From Urechis unicinctus (Eukaryota > Annelida > Polychaeta > Xenopneusta > Urechidae), in contig CM067358.1 in assembly GCA_034190875.2 (NCBI GenBank), positions 46,714,327-46,778,326 on the forward strand: a DNA stretch of 64,000 bases, read 5' to 3'. The notes under the pieces were generated by a model that saw only the letters and a list, made by a program, of their open reading frames with translations, searched no databases and was not told the origin of the DNA. This document shows, one piece after another, positions 1 through 15,960 of the stretch (its first letter is position 1; the number at the start of each line of letters is the position of its first letter). Made by a program: the position numbers and the translations under genes.

Positions 1-399
1 TTGCCAACCATGTAGCAACGTATATGAACCATGACAAAGAGGACCCACGTGAATGGCTTGACTTGACCAGCCTTGACAACGAATGTTGCAAATGAATCGA
101 TGAACGCCTTAATATTAATAATGTTCCTTTTCACCGATAGTGAGGTAAAGAGCCATCTTCTACTTCGGTAGCCGCATTGATTTCTGTAAAAGGCTATCTA
201 GAGGTTTTTTAAACATGCTTACCATATTTTATATAATCAATGAGAGATGCTTTCTAGTAGAGGCACTGTACCAATGATAAGTCACTTGATATTATCTGCA
301 ATGGGAACAGGTGAAAGCTTGAGCATTGCCATAACTGCTGATTATCGTTTGGACATGTACGAAGCAGACGAATATATTTTATATAGACATTAGAGATAT
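1..399. other. AT-rich sequence, nothing recognised
   Basis: No open frame of note, no splice-flanked exon and no similarity to the other repeat families of the window was seen. Confidence 0.5.
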
Positions 400-2426
<2,027 letters not shown>

Positions 2427-2432
2427 ACTTAC

Positions 2433-2551
2433 CTTTGTTTTTCCACGATATAGACACCGACAGCAGATGTTTTCGCTGAGTTGAACACGTGGGTGCATAC
2501 TGCTGATAATTTCGTCGCGTCGGAAATCCAATCGTTTCTGGTAATGATGTG
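2433..2551 (-). other. Exon-like segment with GTAAGT donor (SAVGVYIVE module)
   Basis: On the minus strand this stretch is open for about 39 codons and ends in AG followed by a perfect GTAAGT donor (2432 down to 2427). The reading contains NDWIS, KLSAVCTH and SAVGVYIVE. A second copy at 33488-33570 reads SAVCSH and SAVGVYIVE in the same frame and stops at the same GTAAGTATC donor. A third, frameshifted copy lies near 31870-31960. Shared frame and shared splice site argue for a real exon family. The protein is not recognised. An acceptor at ccag near 2538 is possible but weak. It may be a relic exon of a decayed gene. Confidence 0.4.
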
Positions 2552-3639
2552 TCATAAATCATTAAAGGACTTTAAAAGTACCTGTGAAAAGCGACCAAAG
2601 AAGCACGAGGGATAAAGGAATCAGTTTTACGCGACAAGAAAGGTAATTATGGCGAGCTTATGTTTGCTACGTATCAGCAGAGAAGATCCACATTAGTGCA
2701 GTCATGCTTCTTTCATATGCTAGGCATGAGTTGCTACTTTTTAACTCAGCAGAAGTAACCTTATAGTGTTGGTATCTCCAGGACTTTAACAGGATTTAAC
2801 GCCTCGCATACCCATAAACCAAGCAAACTACTGCCGTTTACGGGATTTCGAATAAAGGTCTGTAGCAATGGCTTCAGATTGTCAACGAAGTCAAAAGAAC
2901 AGCCGATTCCAGACGGAAATCATTCTCAGCACACATACTACTTCGAGCATGGCCACTATGAGTCCAATATTTGAGAAACACTAGCACGAATATGGTCAGT
3001 TTCACTAATGCAAAATGTGAAAGCATTGTTGGACGACCTTTAAATAAGGATGGTGAATAAATGCTGTTGCCACGGTATCCCTTCTGGACAGCAAGCCACA
3101 TAGCAATGACGCTTGCGCTGCTGCTGGTAGCTAGTTAATGCACCACAGGGCCTCCGGTGCGCAAACTTGACGAAGCAGAGAGTCCGGACATTTACATTAT
3201 CAACGAAACCACTGTGATTGCAGTAAATCTGACTGCAGTAGAGTATTGAATGTGTCATGGACTTCATTTATTTAGTATTGGTTCGTTTAGCTGACAGAGG
3301 ACCTGACGATAGCAAAACAAAGGTTTTCAATTTCAAAACATGATATAAGATGCAACATACTGCATTGACTACATCTGAATAACACGTAGATAATCAGTCG
3401 CATTGGTTTGTATTATCGTTATATAACTGCAAATTAAAAAGCGTTGTCTGAGCTCGACCATTTTGTTAATGACAGAAACTCCTGCTATTGTTCTCTTTCT
3501 AACCACTGATCACACATTGTTCCATGTGGTGTGGTAATGAGATTCACTGTATCCAAGCGGGCCTGTGTTAAGCAAGCGTGTGACGTTTACTGAAATTGAG
3601 TTATAGCGCATTAATGTCAAACCTTGTGTCGATCATTTG
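2552..3639. other. Intergenic, no supported gene
   Basis: Two overlapping minus-strand frames of about 75 codons (2874-3267) have no splice support or paralogue that I could find, so they are not called as genes. Confidence 0.45.
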
Positions 3640-4410
3640 GTGCAAGCCTCGATCAACTGACAAACTCTGATGTGGTCGTATTGATATATGATACCAAAAG
3701 TTGAAGGGTGCATATTTACGACCTTTGTGTAGATATCTCACAAGCTGATAACAAATTAATAAGTTTAGAGTATTTACACCCTATTGGGTGCTATTCATTT
3801 CACGAAAAAATAGTCATGAAGTACTGCGTTGAGGAGGGTAACTACATCATGTCCGTTTTGACTTCTAATGAGACAACACAGTGATAAGTCAGGTTAACGA
3901 GCGGATGTGCATGTTTAGCTGTCTTCATCAGGAAGTCATACACAACCCTTGTTCCTGTTGCTGTAGATGATCGTTTACTGGAGTTAGACTTGTGGCATCG
4001 AATTAGATTTAGACAGACGTAGACGAGAATGGCAATGAGAATAAAGGGCAATTCAGTTCGTTCGTTTGCATAGTACAGGGCGTTAGTGATGCTGGTCCGT
4101 ATTGATTCATGGGTATTTATGATTGATTATTGGGCAGATTTGCATACTTACAAATAGATCTACCTTCACGTAGATATATGTGCTTACTGTTGAGGCAGTC
4201 TGGCGCCTATCATCTGGTGACGTGATAATTGTTTGATTCCCCGGTCGTATACAAAATCATTGTCGCAATATTATATCATAGTGAGCTTTCTTGTGAATAC
4301 CATTATGCCAAGAACACCACCTTACCGTACTGGCATACGCACAGCGACCACTTGCAATTCAGTAATAGTTTTGATGGCATATTTGTCTGCGAGCCTATTA
4401 GAAGATCTAT
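3640..4410. repeat. Family 2 dispersed unit, copy a, first part
   Basis: This stretch is a diverged direct copy of 34750-35520 and of 22912-23430. Shared landmarks are gtgataagtc-ggttaacga, the tgttgctgtagatga block, ggcaattcagttc, ttgattccccggt and atgccaagaacaccacctta. All copies keep the same orientation. The homologous sequence that follows directly at 35600 in copy b is found here only at 6840, so copy a is split by about 2.4 kb of extra DNA that includes microsatellites. Confidence 0.85.
3842..4051 (-). pseudogene. Exon-like fragment with signal-peptide-like start
   Basis: The minus strand reads 69 codons beginning MPFILIAILVYVCLNLI, a hydrophobic stretch resembling a signal peptide or membrane anchor. 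It is followed by a basic/Ser-Thr region (SKRSSTATGTRVVYDF) and then HPLVNLTYHC, with a possible N-glycosylation site at NLT. The related stretch at 23032-23215 (minus) reads VILVNILIFACL, then SKRLATATGT and a tail of similar spacing. The one at 34999-35180 reads PFILILITRYIC, SKPSSTATG and NRTYHCVV, but with two stops. Conservation of the reading across diverged copies suggests it was once coding. I do not recognise the family. It is short, has no clear splice site and ends at a TAG, so it is probably a relic. Confidence 0.35.
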
Positions 4411-5900
<1,490 letters not shown>

Positions 5901-6000
5901 AGTGTGTATGTATGTGTGTGTATGTGTTTGTGTGTGTTTGTGTGTGTGTGTATGTATGTGTGTGTGTGTATGTGTGTGCGTGTGTGTTTGTGTGTGTGCT
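5901..6000. repeat. (TG)n microsatellite with TATG and TTTG variants
   Basis: This follows the TA tract directly, forming a compound TA/TG microsatellite. Confidence 0.95.
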
Positions 6001-6609
6001 TACATAAACCAAAAACAAGTGTATATTGCAATCTGTTTCACACAAGAAGGACTCTCAGTGTTACTTTGGGTCGGAAATAAGCGACAGAATTATTCTCTAT
6101 TGACCAAACAATCCGAAGTGTGGACAATATAAATTTACCGTTCATGATTTCTCCCTGAAAAACAGCTTTTGACAAGTTATTGTTTAAAAGTGCTAGCTTA
6201 TCGTGAAGTGTATTTGATTGTGTCGCTTCTGGCACATTTATGTTCTCCTTAGATTTATGCAGTCCTATAGTTGTGTCACCAATGTCCAAACAATCATAAC
6301 AGTATGTATTCAAACCAATTTTGTTCACATTAATAAGCTTCCACTGGCTTATGAAACGTTGATTTGCAATTATAGAGGAGGTTAGAAATGCATCATTATT
6401 GATTTTTTTTCCGAACCGTCCGGATAATAACTGTTTGTGGCGATAACCAGGGAAAGTAATATGTACGAAACAGACGATAGTTGCACCAAAGATAGCATCA
6501 ACAGCAGCTGGGTCAATTTTGGCTGCAATTCAGGATCTTGAATATCACCGTTAATAAGCTGATATGGGTGGAAAAAATCGTTTTGCTAATTGCAAATGGG
6601 CCTGTGCAT

Positions 6610-6651
<42 letters not shown>

Positions 6652-6839
6652 TATGTAACAAACGTATATGCGAAAACACTTATAATAAGCGACACTGAAC
6701 TATCACGCCCAGGCGCAGAGACTGCTAGTAGAAAAGTAGACAAGTACTCTTCGGATTAATCATATCCGTATTTTCATGATATGTCCATGAGGGCAAATGT
6801 CGTCGAACACCCTCCTGAAAAGTCCGCTGATTGCACCTT
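6001..6839. other. Intergenic with short (AT)n run
   Basis: Contains a short AT microsatellite at 6612-6655. A 96-codon minus frame at 6038-6328 has no paralogue or splice support. This stretch lies inside the extra DNA that splits family 2 copy a. Confidence 0.5.
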
Positions 6840-7300
6840 TGTAACAAACTGTGCAAGTAGCGATTGAACAATAGCTTTGGCCCAAGCATATACCTGCAAA
6901 TATATTACCGGTGATAATGTTACGCGGTTTTTCTGCCTCGGAACGTGTTTCAAAGGGCGTAGAGCTCTGTTTATCAGTGGTTGATCAATTTAGATTGGTG
7001 TTGCTTTGTGGGCGCTCGTGGCAGTTATGAGCATAAATAATCACGCCATTTGGCTAGCAAGTCCGTAGATATATTCGCGCAAGTCATGTCAATTCAGCTA
7101 CGTTTTAGAGTCATATGGCACGGCATAAAATATGTAGATGGCATCCATTGCAATAATGTTTTAAATATGTAGATGCTTTAAGCGTGACAGACATGGGTGT
7201 CTTAACGTCGACAAACGCTTAAGTTTCGTGTGTTGAATTGCATGACTTTATATTCTCCAAATCGGTGGTGTCGAGAGTGTAACCTTTGTGGTTGTCACAG
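6840..7300. repeat. Family 2 dispersed unit, copy a, second part
   Basis: Homologous in direct orientation to 35605-35960 and, in its second half, to 9600-9850. Landmarks are gtagcgattgaaca, tacctgcaaatatata-accggtgata, cggaacgtgtttcaaa, tcatgtcaattcag, ggcatccattgcaataat and agatgcttta. Confidence 0.85.
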
Positions 7301-8044
7301 CTGCAGAGCTGTGCTTGAAGCTCTCATTGCGCGGCACAATGCAATAAAGCCTCAGTAAGGTAAGACGGTGTATTCAAACAATATCGGCACCTGCAAGGTG
7401 ACACTCGTATGTGAACATACTATCGATCCAGAAAAATTGAAGAAATTGTCGGGGCAAAACAGTGGTTTTGTTTTTCTGTCGCACTGATACAAATTGCGCA
7501 TAAGCACAGGTCAAACCCTGCGATTGGGGTTACAATGCTAACGATAGTCTATGTCTCGTACACACGAACTATCTCTGTTTGCTGTTAGCTCAAACGCTGG
7601 CTTGACGCAATAAAGGTGTCCATGCTTTTAAAGGAATCATGATTATCAGAAAAAATCAAGAAAACGAAACACGACGATATACTGTGGTAAAACTGATATG
7701 GAAGAGATAAGGTCAACCATATAATAACCATGTTGAGAAGCAATTAGAACAATGTAAGGCTGAGTAGTGTAAATTAATTGTGCATGCCCGCAGTTGTCGT
7801 TTATCCTGTTAATTGAGTCAATGCCATCTAGACCCATCTTATAAAAGAATTGCATAAAAGTGAGGTTTAAAATTTACAAAAGAGTAACCGGACGGTAGTC
7901 CAGCATATCATCGTGAGCTCTCAGCATCTACACACATGATCATTAATAGCAACAAGCAAAACTATGGTAAAGTTTGCGACAGTGAATAACAGAAAATATT
8001 AACGATTCAAAGGAAATATTTATGGTGCTGTGTAGCAAATAAAA
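7301..8044. other. Intergenic, no supported gene
   Basis: No repeat homology or exon signal was identified. A 69-codon minus frame at 7646-7855 stands alone. Confidence 0.4.
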
Positions 8045-9600
8045 ATGACCGTCGGTTAGTTTAACAATTATCGTATGCGTTATGCTGTGTCATGATACGG
8101 ATATCGTGGGTCGTTTTATCGCATATAAAAAGGGACCCTTAGCACGAAATAGCTAATTGGTGGATTTGACGTAGTTACCTGTATGCATCTGCATCAACAT
8201 GCCACAACACACATACACAGACAGGCGCTTCTCGAATTACCCAGAAAAAGGGAGTTAGCATTCTGAATTATAAATAGAATGTTTAACTCTTGATGGTGTT
8301 GCTTAGGTGGTTTCTTTTCTAGAAGAAGGGCTGCGTTAAACAAGCATGAAATATACATAGGTCGATTATGATGCAACGGTCTTTCGCTTGCTTATTCGTT
8401 GTTTACGAGTCTAGTTCAATATTTCTACAATGGAACCGGCAAGCATGAATCGGTTGACGTATTGCTTTTGCACATTTTCTGATTATAGATGTATTCATCA
8501 CTGATATTACAATAACCCCGTCTTCCAACAATCTCTAGCAACACATTTCCCTTGGCAGATGGGATGGATTCTTTCTTTATAACCCATAAAGCCAGATTGA
8601 ATTACCTCCCTTACGTACGCTAACAACCACGAAAGGCCATTTCTACGACTTCCTGCCACTCGATGCGATCTTTATTGTGCAATGACATTCATCACTAGCG
8701 CCGATCTCGGTTGGTTATGGCTCTGTTGATAGAGATTCACGTCCACAGTATACCACAAGTTAATGGCATCTTTAACTTTGATATAAAATTGCGTGTAAAA
8801 CTCCACATATTACATACAAATAACACGTAGAGGCTTAATATGCGCTAATGCAATTCAAACCCTTAAGAGATCCGAATGTGTGGCCCATGCAAACTTAATA
8901 TATAAGATGCAAATCACTTGAGAGCGAGGTTTATATGCGTATCGATGAAATAACATGAGGCTAAAGCACCTACCACATCGCGGTTTAAGCAATATATCGG
9001 CATGTAGCGACAGCGTTGTTGAAAATAAATAATTAAGCGGTTATTGTGGCGGCCAATTTTGATTCGGCCACTTTATACCTTTTGCCTACTGGTGTTCAAG
9101 ATGTGCAACCGACTGAATCCATCAACAAAATGACCTGTAGCCTGAATTGTTTCTATCACACCTCTGTTGAGAAATTAATTTCTATGTGGGGTTTATTGCC
9201 ATGCTGCATTCAATAAGTGACCAAATTATAGAATAATAACTTGCTCTGATAATAAGCGCTCTCCATTTGTCACAAACAAGTCTATATACAGTAAGGCAAG
9301 ATATGCTCTCGCTGAGATGAATTTCGATCACTTTAAGACCAGCCCTGGTTCATGCATACACCCCGTACATTTAGGGTATAAATCGTAGAGACCTCTTGGA
9401 CCAATACTCGCAGAACCAATGATGGCATCGCGAAACACACTATAACTTTAAAGTATTTTTCATGTACACTTAATTTTAGCATTTTGTTGATAATAGTTCT
9501 TTGTCATGCAGAAATCAATATCCTCTTCGTGCAGTTATGCGTCAACGTATGTAACAACTCAACATGTTAGACTGATTCCTATATTTCAATTATACTCACG
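8045..9600. repeat. Family 1 dispersed unit, copy A
   Basis: Diverged direct copy of 13450-14760 (B) and 37430-39250 (C). Landmarks are cttagcacgaaatagctaat, cataggtcgattatgatgcaa, atggaaccggc, tctctagcaacacat, cagattgaattacctccc, tctgttgata and aagatgtgca-ccgac. On the minus strand the landmark near 8601 reads as a donor-like G|GTAATTC following a stretch that aligns to the end of the exon-like frame at 41402-41661. In this copy the corresponding coding frame is interrupted by stops. Confidence 0.88.
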
Positions 9601-9860
9601 AGACTCGCCAACTCCGTAGATGGGCCATCATGTCAATAGATGTATTTGCACAGGTCATGTCAATTCAGTCACATATCACGGCATAGAATTTGTAAACGGC
9701 ATCCACTGCGATAATGTTTTCAATATGCAGATGCTTTAAAATTGACAAACATAGGTCCCTTCACGTCGACTAATGTTTACGGTTGCATTCTTTCTATTTT
9801 TTGTTGATTTTTATGACATTTTATTCTCCAAACCTGTGTCGAGAATGTAAACTTTGTTAA
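9601..9860. repeat. Family 2 fragment, copy d
   Basis: Resembles 7065-7300 and 35810-35960 in direct orientation (ggtcatgtcaattcag, ggcatccactgcgataatg, agatgctttaaa, acgtcgac). It follows family 1 copy A directly, so the two families are interleaved. Confidence 0.75.
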
Positions 9861-9884
9861 TTTATGTCACATTGAATTTCCCGC

Positions 9885-10345
9885 AACTCCATGTGCGGCG
9901 CTACGCTTGTTAAACTTAAAGACGCAAATGTTTGGTACGGTCACTTGACTCTTCACATGACAAGTCAATCTGATATAAATTCGATTTTGTTGGATAGTGA
10001 ACATATCATGAGCATCCACACAAAGTAAAATGGAATGATTCCTGGTGGCTGTATGAGGGGCATCCCTGGGGCTCAAAGTTTGATTTTGATTTAATCACCA
10101 GGGGTCTTAATCTGTATTAACAGAGACTCCATGTACATTGTATGTGTGTGCGTCACTGTGCTTGTCAAATAGTTATGTCCCTCTTCTCGGGACAAGTTTA
10201 TCAATTGAGATCAGTCGATTTGTTTGGCATATGCACAAAGGCACGATGATGAATCAAACAAAGTAGAACGGAATGCATCCTCATGTCTGTGCGAATGGGC
10301 AACCCTGGTGCTTAACCGTATGAAGTTAGACCTAATGAGCGATAG
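9885..10345. repeat. Two-copy diverged tandem duplication, about 240 bp period
   Basis: The blocks 9885-10100 and 10125-10345 align in direct orientation. Shared words include actccatgt, cttgt-aaa, aaacaaagta-aa-ggaatg followed by attcctggtggctgt / catcctcatgtctgt, and ccctggggctca / ccctggtgctta. No coding call is supported. Confidence 0.6.
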
Positions 10346-11697
10346 TCTCATTTTGGTGCGTAAGGCTTCTCGTCTTGATATCTGCTTTGACTTAATCTGT
10401 TAATATTTTATTCGTTTTGTATGATTGATAACGAATCACAAGATAGATCACGTGGGTCCTATTGTAATTGCCTCTATATCTAGGTTAAATCACATAGCCC
10501 ATGTACCTGACTCCTAACGGGACAGTTCTATAACCAAATAAGAGCTTTATCCTAATTTCACTTATCCTCTTGTTAAGATCGAATTGTGGTGCAACGGGTT
10601 CATCATTTCACATGTCATCGGGTTGTTACGTCTCTGAAGCTTTATTTTCCTTGTAACAAGACGAACATGCCGCTCCTTTGCCACTAGTGGCCAAATAAGG
10701 AACCGCTTATGGGAGTATAATACATTACGGAATGGTAACGAATGATCCTTCATCTATCTCGCAGTAACGCTTGCTCCATTACCACGCATCATACCCTGAC
10801 TTTTACTCCGGCAGGGATGGAGTCGGCCAATGTAAATCAAGTAATTTTGAACGAGTTGATTTGTGATGAACTGCGTAATGAGATCAAATTTTGCTTGCAT
10901 ATTCAATGGTTGGACGCTTTAACAAAAAACGCCCTTCTATATGTAACAAGGCCAGTATATCTGTCATGATTCCTATCAAGCTGTGGGTCAATTTATTGTT
11001 GCTGGATCTGTCCCCAATCATGAAGAAGTAATCAATTTTCTTTTGGCCAGCGGGCTGCTTCTGACATAACAGTAATACAACTAAACAATGGCGTTCTACC
11101 CTCGAGAGCTCATCCTTTCGTCTTCAAGCAACAACCACCGTACCAAATCCTGCGAATTATATTATAGTGGTGACCAAACCACACGGTTATTTACCCTTGT
11201 AAGCAAATAAAGGCACAGGTTGCTTGGGGACAATCTATTGCTGAATCGAACAAGCAGGACTTCGAGTGATTGGTCACAACAGTTACTCATGAATGCAAAG
11301 CAGCATTCCCAGGTAGTGAATGCTGTCATATGCTACAATTTAGAGACGAAAGTCACATATGACGAGATGTCCATAGTTTGAACCAATGAAGTGTTAAAGT
11401 CACATATATAAATGCATATACGCAGTGTAAAAGCTTGGATGAACCGAGCGTACTAATGTCGCCTGACTGCCTCAGCAACCACAAATTGACTTCCTATGCG
11501 ATGTACATACCCCTAAGCTGCCTGCGCAACGCAGCAAGGATGAATCATACGGACATCCACGCATATCTACAGCAGCACGCCGTCATACACACTTATATTT
11601 CCCCTATGTAACAGTTGCAGTCTACCTGCTCTTATTCCAAACGTAGTGCTCGGAAATACACTCGGAGTGACAGTTTGTTTCACCTATTACAGCTTAT
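10346..11697. other. Intergenic, no supported gene
   Basis: Frames of 63 to 75 codons at 10562-10969 overlap on both strands without support. Confidence 0.4.
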
Positions 11698-11955
11698 TCA
11701 CCGGAATACCTTTTGCATTATTACATTTATTTGACACACGATAACGCATAATAACTTTGCTTTGTGTAATCCGTTATTTGTTGCTTCCCTTATCCAGTGA
11801 ATTAGGAATTGCTCTTGGTTATAATCAATTATCAAATCAATAGCATTGTTATAGATTGCGTCATGTAATAACATGACCAGAGCTACATATAGTGCCGATT
11901 CATCAATTTCTATAAGCAAAATGTTGCTCCCAGCTGTGGACTGATCACGATGCAA
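11698..11955 (-). pseudogene. Exon-like fragment, NNAIDLIIDY module
   Basis: This is an 85-codon minus-strand frame. Its centre (YNNAIDLIIDY followed about 13 residues later by REATNNG) aligns with RNNVIRLVLDD...QAHGRG in the frame at 12506-12791 and with RRNSVSLMLSD...TSARGN at 41402-41661. The pattern is xNN/S-V/I-x-L-hydrophobic-L/I-D followed by a basic tail. Unlike those two, no GT donor is seen at the equivalent end here. The product is unknown. It may be a relic exon, and the short alignment could be partly fortuitous. Confidence 0.25.
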
Positions 11956-12430
11956 AGCATTAGATAACAGCTCCCTGGGCAGTCAATCAACGCTATCTAT
12001 TATTATTAGCTTTGATCACCTCCAGGGAAATCTGAGAATTGTGTAGGTGGCCCAATCATGGTAAATATAGTATACTTGACTCTGTTAATTGCTCTGTTCC
12101 TAAGGAACGCATGCACGCCTCATGTTTTCCAAAACGAGATTGCCTGTGATGAAAATAATGCAACCTCATTAGAATAAAATGATTATTGATGATTTAGTGG
12201 ATTGCTTGTGGTGCGTAAATATCACAGACTATTGTATGAACAGTCCGACCAAATTTATATAAAATATATGTGACGATTATTTCACATTGATGTTCTGTTT
12301 TATCCCATATATGAATTGCGTATTGTCAACAAACACACAATTGACGCCGCAAATAAAAATGATCCATTCTATATTTCCTAAACTCTTTAATACAGAGGTA
12401 CAGGATGACGGAACATCCCCGGCTACAGCA
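11956..12430. other. Intergenic, short family-1-like motif
   Basis: Contains a ctccagggaaatctgagaattg motif near 12018 that resembles the agggaaatcaag-aaattgc landmark of family 1. Nothing else was recognised. Confidence 0.4.
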
Positions 12431-12505
12431 AATCCTACTCAATGCAAATCACCGAACGGATGCGTTGATAATCTCTTAATTTCCCATAAAGCTTGATTCC
12501 ATTAC

Positions 12506-12791
12506 CTCGCCCATGTGCTTGACTCCTTGTGGGACAATCAACGTCGTCTAACACCAAACGAATGACATTGTTACGACCATCGTCCAAGTGAACAGTTGCT
12601 AGTAAACAACTATCATACACAACTGCATCATTTACATAAGAGGTACAGATGATATATAATAGGTCTAATGCAAACGCAAGCAGGATATAATGTGATGCAA
12701 GTTGAAGATAATGAATGCGGGAAGATGAAGTGTCAATGCGTACACATTGTTCAATAACGCAATCGTAAATATTGCAGCCGATACAGTACAT
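12506..12791 (-). pseudogene. Exon-like fragment ending at a GTAATG donor
   Basis: The minus-strand frame is open across about 95 codons and reaches a donor-like GAG|GTAATGG at 12505. It then runs on into what would be intron. It reads Cys-containing N-terminal text, then SYVNDAVVYDSCLL and RNNVIRLVLDDVD. It aligns in its last third with the frame at 41402-41661, which stops at the same AG|GTAAT site. The downstream plus-strand words cataaagcttgatt and attacctcg belong to the family 1 landmark. I cannot name the protein. It could be a diverged paralogous exon still open by chance. Confidence 0.35.
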
Positions 12792-13089
12792 AGTCTAACA
12801 TTTAGCTTTTTATATCAAAGTGTTGATGATGTTCTATTGGTGAAAGCAGTATCGTAAGCTGTAGTGGCATTGCAAATTGAGTAAGATCAAGTATTTCTTC
12901 TATATTTTATTTGGCAATATATGATCTGTGCTACCAATCAGAATGTCAAACACATATTCTCAGAGACTATACAAACGATGGCTCATCATAGCTCTCTCAG
13001 CGACCCATACAATATTCCTAGGGTTTAATCGTTTGGGTCAGTAACAAAAATGATTGTACACCTCTTGAGTACACAAAGTACCCCTTGTA
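12792..13089. other. Intergenic, nothing recognised
   Basis: No repeat, RNA or exon signal was seen here. Confidence 0.4.
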
Positions 13090-15960
13090 TGGTAACGCCA
13101 TGATCGTTTTAATCAATATATCATGTACCTGGTACAAAGTATCTTCTGTCAATCGGTATTGGATGTTTTTCATATTTCTGCCATTCCCACCAAGAAGCTC
13201 GAAGCGTTACAATCAAATCGATTGCACCCCATAATATTTTTATATTGATTACCAACTCACTATTTCTATTGGTAATATGTTCGCCTCTGGGAAAATATGA
13301 AAAATTGCATGCCGTTTTTTGATTATCGACTAGTTAAAAATGGCTGTTGACTGCAAGCTCTTAATTGTTGTACACCATTATAAGCGCTCAGGGTGTTAAA
13401 TTTCCAACAACATTACAGGCAGTCAAAGTGATTGATTTGATAGGCGCTCATTCGTTGCGCATAAAATATACATAGGTCGACTATGATGCAATGGTCTTTT
13501 GCTTATTCGTCGTTAACGAGACTATTACAATTTATCTACAATAGAACCGACTAGCACGAATCGGTTGACATATCGCTTTTTGCGGATTATATATATATGT
13601 CTTCAAACAATCTCTAGCAACACATTTCACCAGGCAGATGGGATGGATCCTTGCTTTATAGCCCATAAAGCCGGATTGAATTACCTCCCCTACGTACGTT
13701 TAAGCCTCTAACAATAAAGGAATTCCATTTCTACGACTCCCACCACATGATACGATCTCTTCATTGTGCAATTACATTCATCACTTGCGCCGTTCTCTGA
13801 TGGTTATGGCTCTGTTGATTAAGATCCACGTCCACAATATAATGGCATCTTTAACTTTGATATAAAACTACGTGTAAAACTGACCCTATTACGTACACAT
13901 AGCACGTAGAGGCTTAGTATGCGCTGATGCATTTCAAACCGTTAAGAGATACGAATGTGTGACTATCAAGTACTACTCATGCAACCTTACAATATGAGAT
14001 ACAATTCATATGAGAAAGAGGCTGATATGCGTATCGATAAAATAACATGAGGCTATATCAACTAGCACATGGCGGTTTAAGCAACATATTGGCATGTAAC
14101 GACAGCACTGTTACAAATAATTAAATTAACATAACATATGGTAATTGTGGCGGCCACTTTTGAATCGGCCACTTTATACGTTTTGCCTACAGGTGTTCAA
14201 GATGTGCATCCGACAGAAACCATCAACAAAATGACTAGTAGCCGGAATGTTAAAGTTTCTATTACACCGCAGAGAAATTGCTTTCTAAATGGTATTTATT
14301 GCAATGCTGCATTCAATAAATGACCAGATTACAGAATAATAAGTGGCCCTGTTGATAAGCGCTCTCTACTTGCCACAATCTGGTCTATATACAGTAGAGC
14401 AAGATATGCTGTCACTGTAATGAATGTCGACCGCTGTAACACCAACCCCGGCGAACCATGGTGCCTGCATACACCCCGTTTATTAAGGGTAACATTTGTA
14501 GAGACCTCTTAGACCAATACGTGCAGATAAAAAGTTTGGCATCACGAAATACACTATAACTTCGGAAGTGAAGAGGCTCAGAAATCGTTAATTACATTCG
14601 TTTAGGCGAGCGTTTTCCATGTACTTGGGCTCTTATGTACCCTTAATTTTAGCATTTTGTTGATAATAGTTCTTATTTATGTATAAATCAATATCATCTC
14701 GTGCAGTTATGCATTGACGTATATAGACCGCTCGACATATTAGACGGATTCCTATATTTTAATTATGCTAAAGAGATTCATTAATGAAACAGAACACGCT
14801 GCAATGTAATCGATTGCAGCTCTCAGGGCCTCGTCTATCTTTAATTAACTTCATCCTCGGCCATTTTGGGATTATGTCCAGCTCTAGGGAAATCAAGAAA
14901 ATTGCATTCTAATGATAGCCTAGATACGGGCAGGTAAAACCTACATCGAATTCGATACACAAGTAAAGGAAATAACATTGACATTTTGCAACTGGCAAAA
15001 CTTGGATTGAAAGCCACGCAATGCGAGAGATATCTCATTTCTTTTAGACGTACTTATACGGATCATTTCGACAGACATGCACAGGAACGGGATCTTTGTA
15101 ATGAGCGTTTTGTTCTATATTGGGCATCTTATTAAAAATCTCTATATTGGACAGCACTTGCTGTCGACAATCGGGAACAATAGTTTAGATTAACCAATGT
15201 CGGTTCGACGAGAAATCACCGACACCTTTTTGGTTTGCTTAGAACAATGACAAGATTTCTTTGCTCTTCGGTCTTTCTCTTAAGCTGCATCAAATAGAGT
15301 CCGCATGCCGTCCGACATGTGTGCGGTACAAAGCATATCTATCTGTGTCAGAGATAGCTGTGGATTGTATGGTATTCAGACATTGATATGCGTGATTCAA
15401 TCCAACTTATTGAATTGTGTTTTCGTTAAGGAATAGCAGAAAACATATGCCGTCGAACAATTTAAGACATGCTTCACCCATAAGTGTATATAAAAGTCAT
15501 GGTTGTAATATGAAATTTTATGTATGAACTTGATTGATAGGTAGTATTAAATCCTACAACGCCAAAACCACGTGCTTTTCGAGAGATGACACATCAGATA
15601 GAGTCTCAACATATTTCATAAACCTGAATATTAAGCCCATTCGTCATAGGGCAACTGATTCTACCATGGATCATTCATGTCGATTTGAATGACCTGGCAG
15701 TGCAGCAAAATGATTTTATGTAACTCATTTATCCGCGGGGTAGTGACTTTGTTTGATAAACAATCGTTTGTACAATGCATGGGTTGAGATAATGTAGTGC
15801 AATGTCTTGATTTAAAGTATGGTGTTAAATAACCAGCGATAACTGGATGATCCCTTCTAATTATCTCTATATCCTTAACACGAATCAATCATTGGAGATC
15901 AGATTGGATGTCGCACAATATTATTCTACTGATAATCAGACAAGATCAGCGTGACATGAC
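13090..15960. repeat. Family 1 dispersed unit, copy B (longest)
   Basis: About 2.9 kb alignable in direct orientation to copy C at 37955-40350 (ctggtacaaagtatct, ccattcccac, acaccattataagc, tctctagcaacacat, attgaattacctcccctacgtacg, gctgcaatgtaatcgattgcagct, gtccagctctagggaaatcaag, atgtcggttc, gaaatcaccgacacctttt). It also matches copy A between 13450 and 14760. Donor-like GTAATTC (minus) lies at 13684. The minus-strand exon frame is broken by stops. Confidence 0.9.
14138..14323 (+). other. Plus-strand frame shared by copies A and B, weak candidate
   Basis: The frame reads VAATFESATLYVLPTGVQDV and INKMT. The homologous stretch at about 9046-9150 stays open over the same region with mostly mild replacements (N/T, D/E, L/V, Q/H, S/T). 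Copy C has lost most of it in a deletion. Codon-position counts by eye (about 3:2:5) only mildly favour third positions, so this is weak evidence for coding. Confidence 0.2.
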
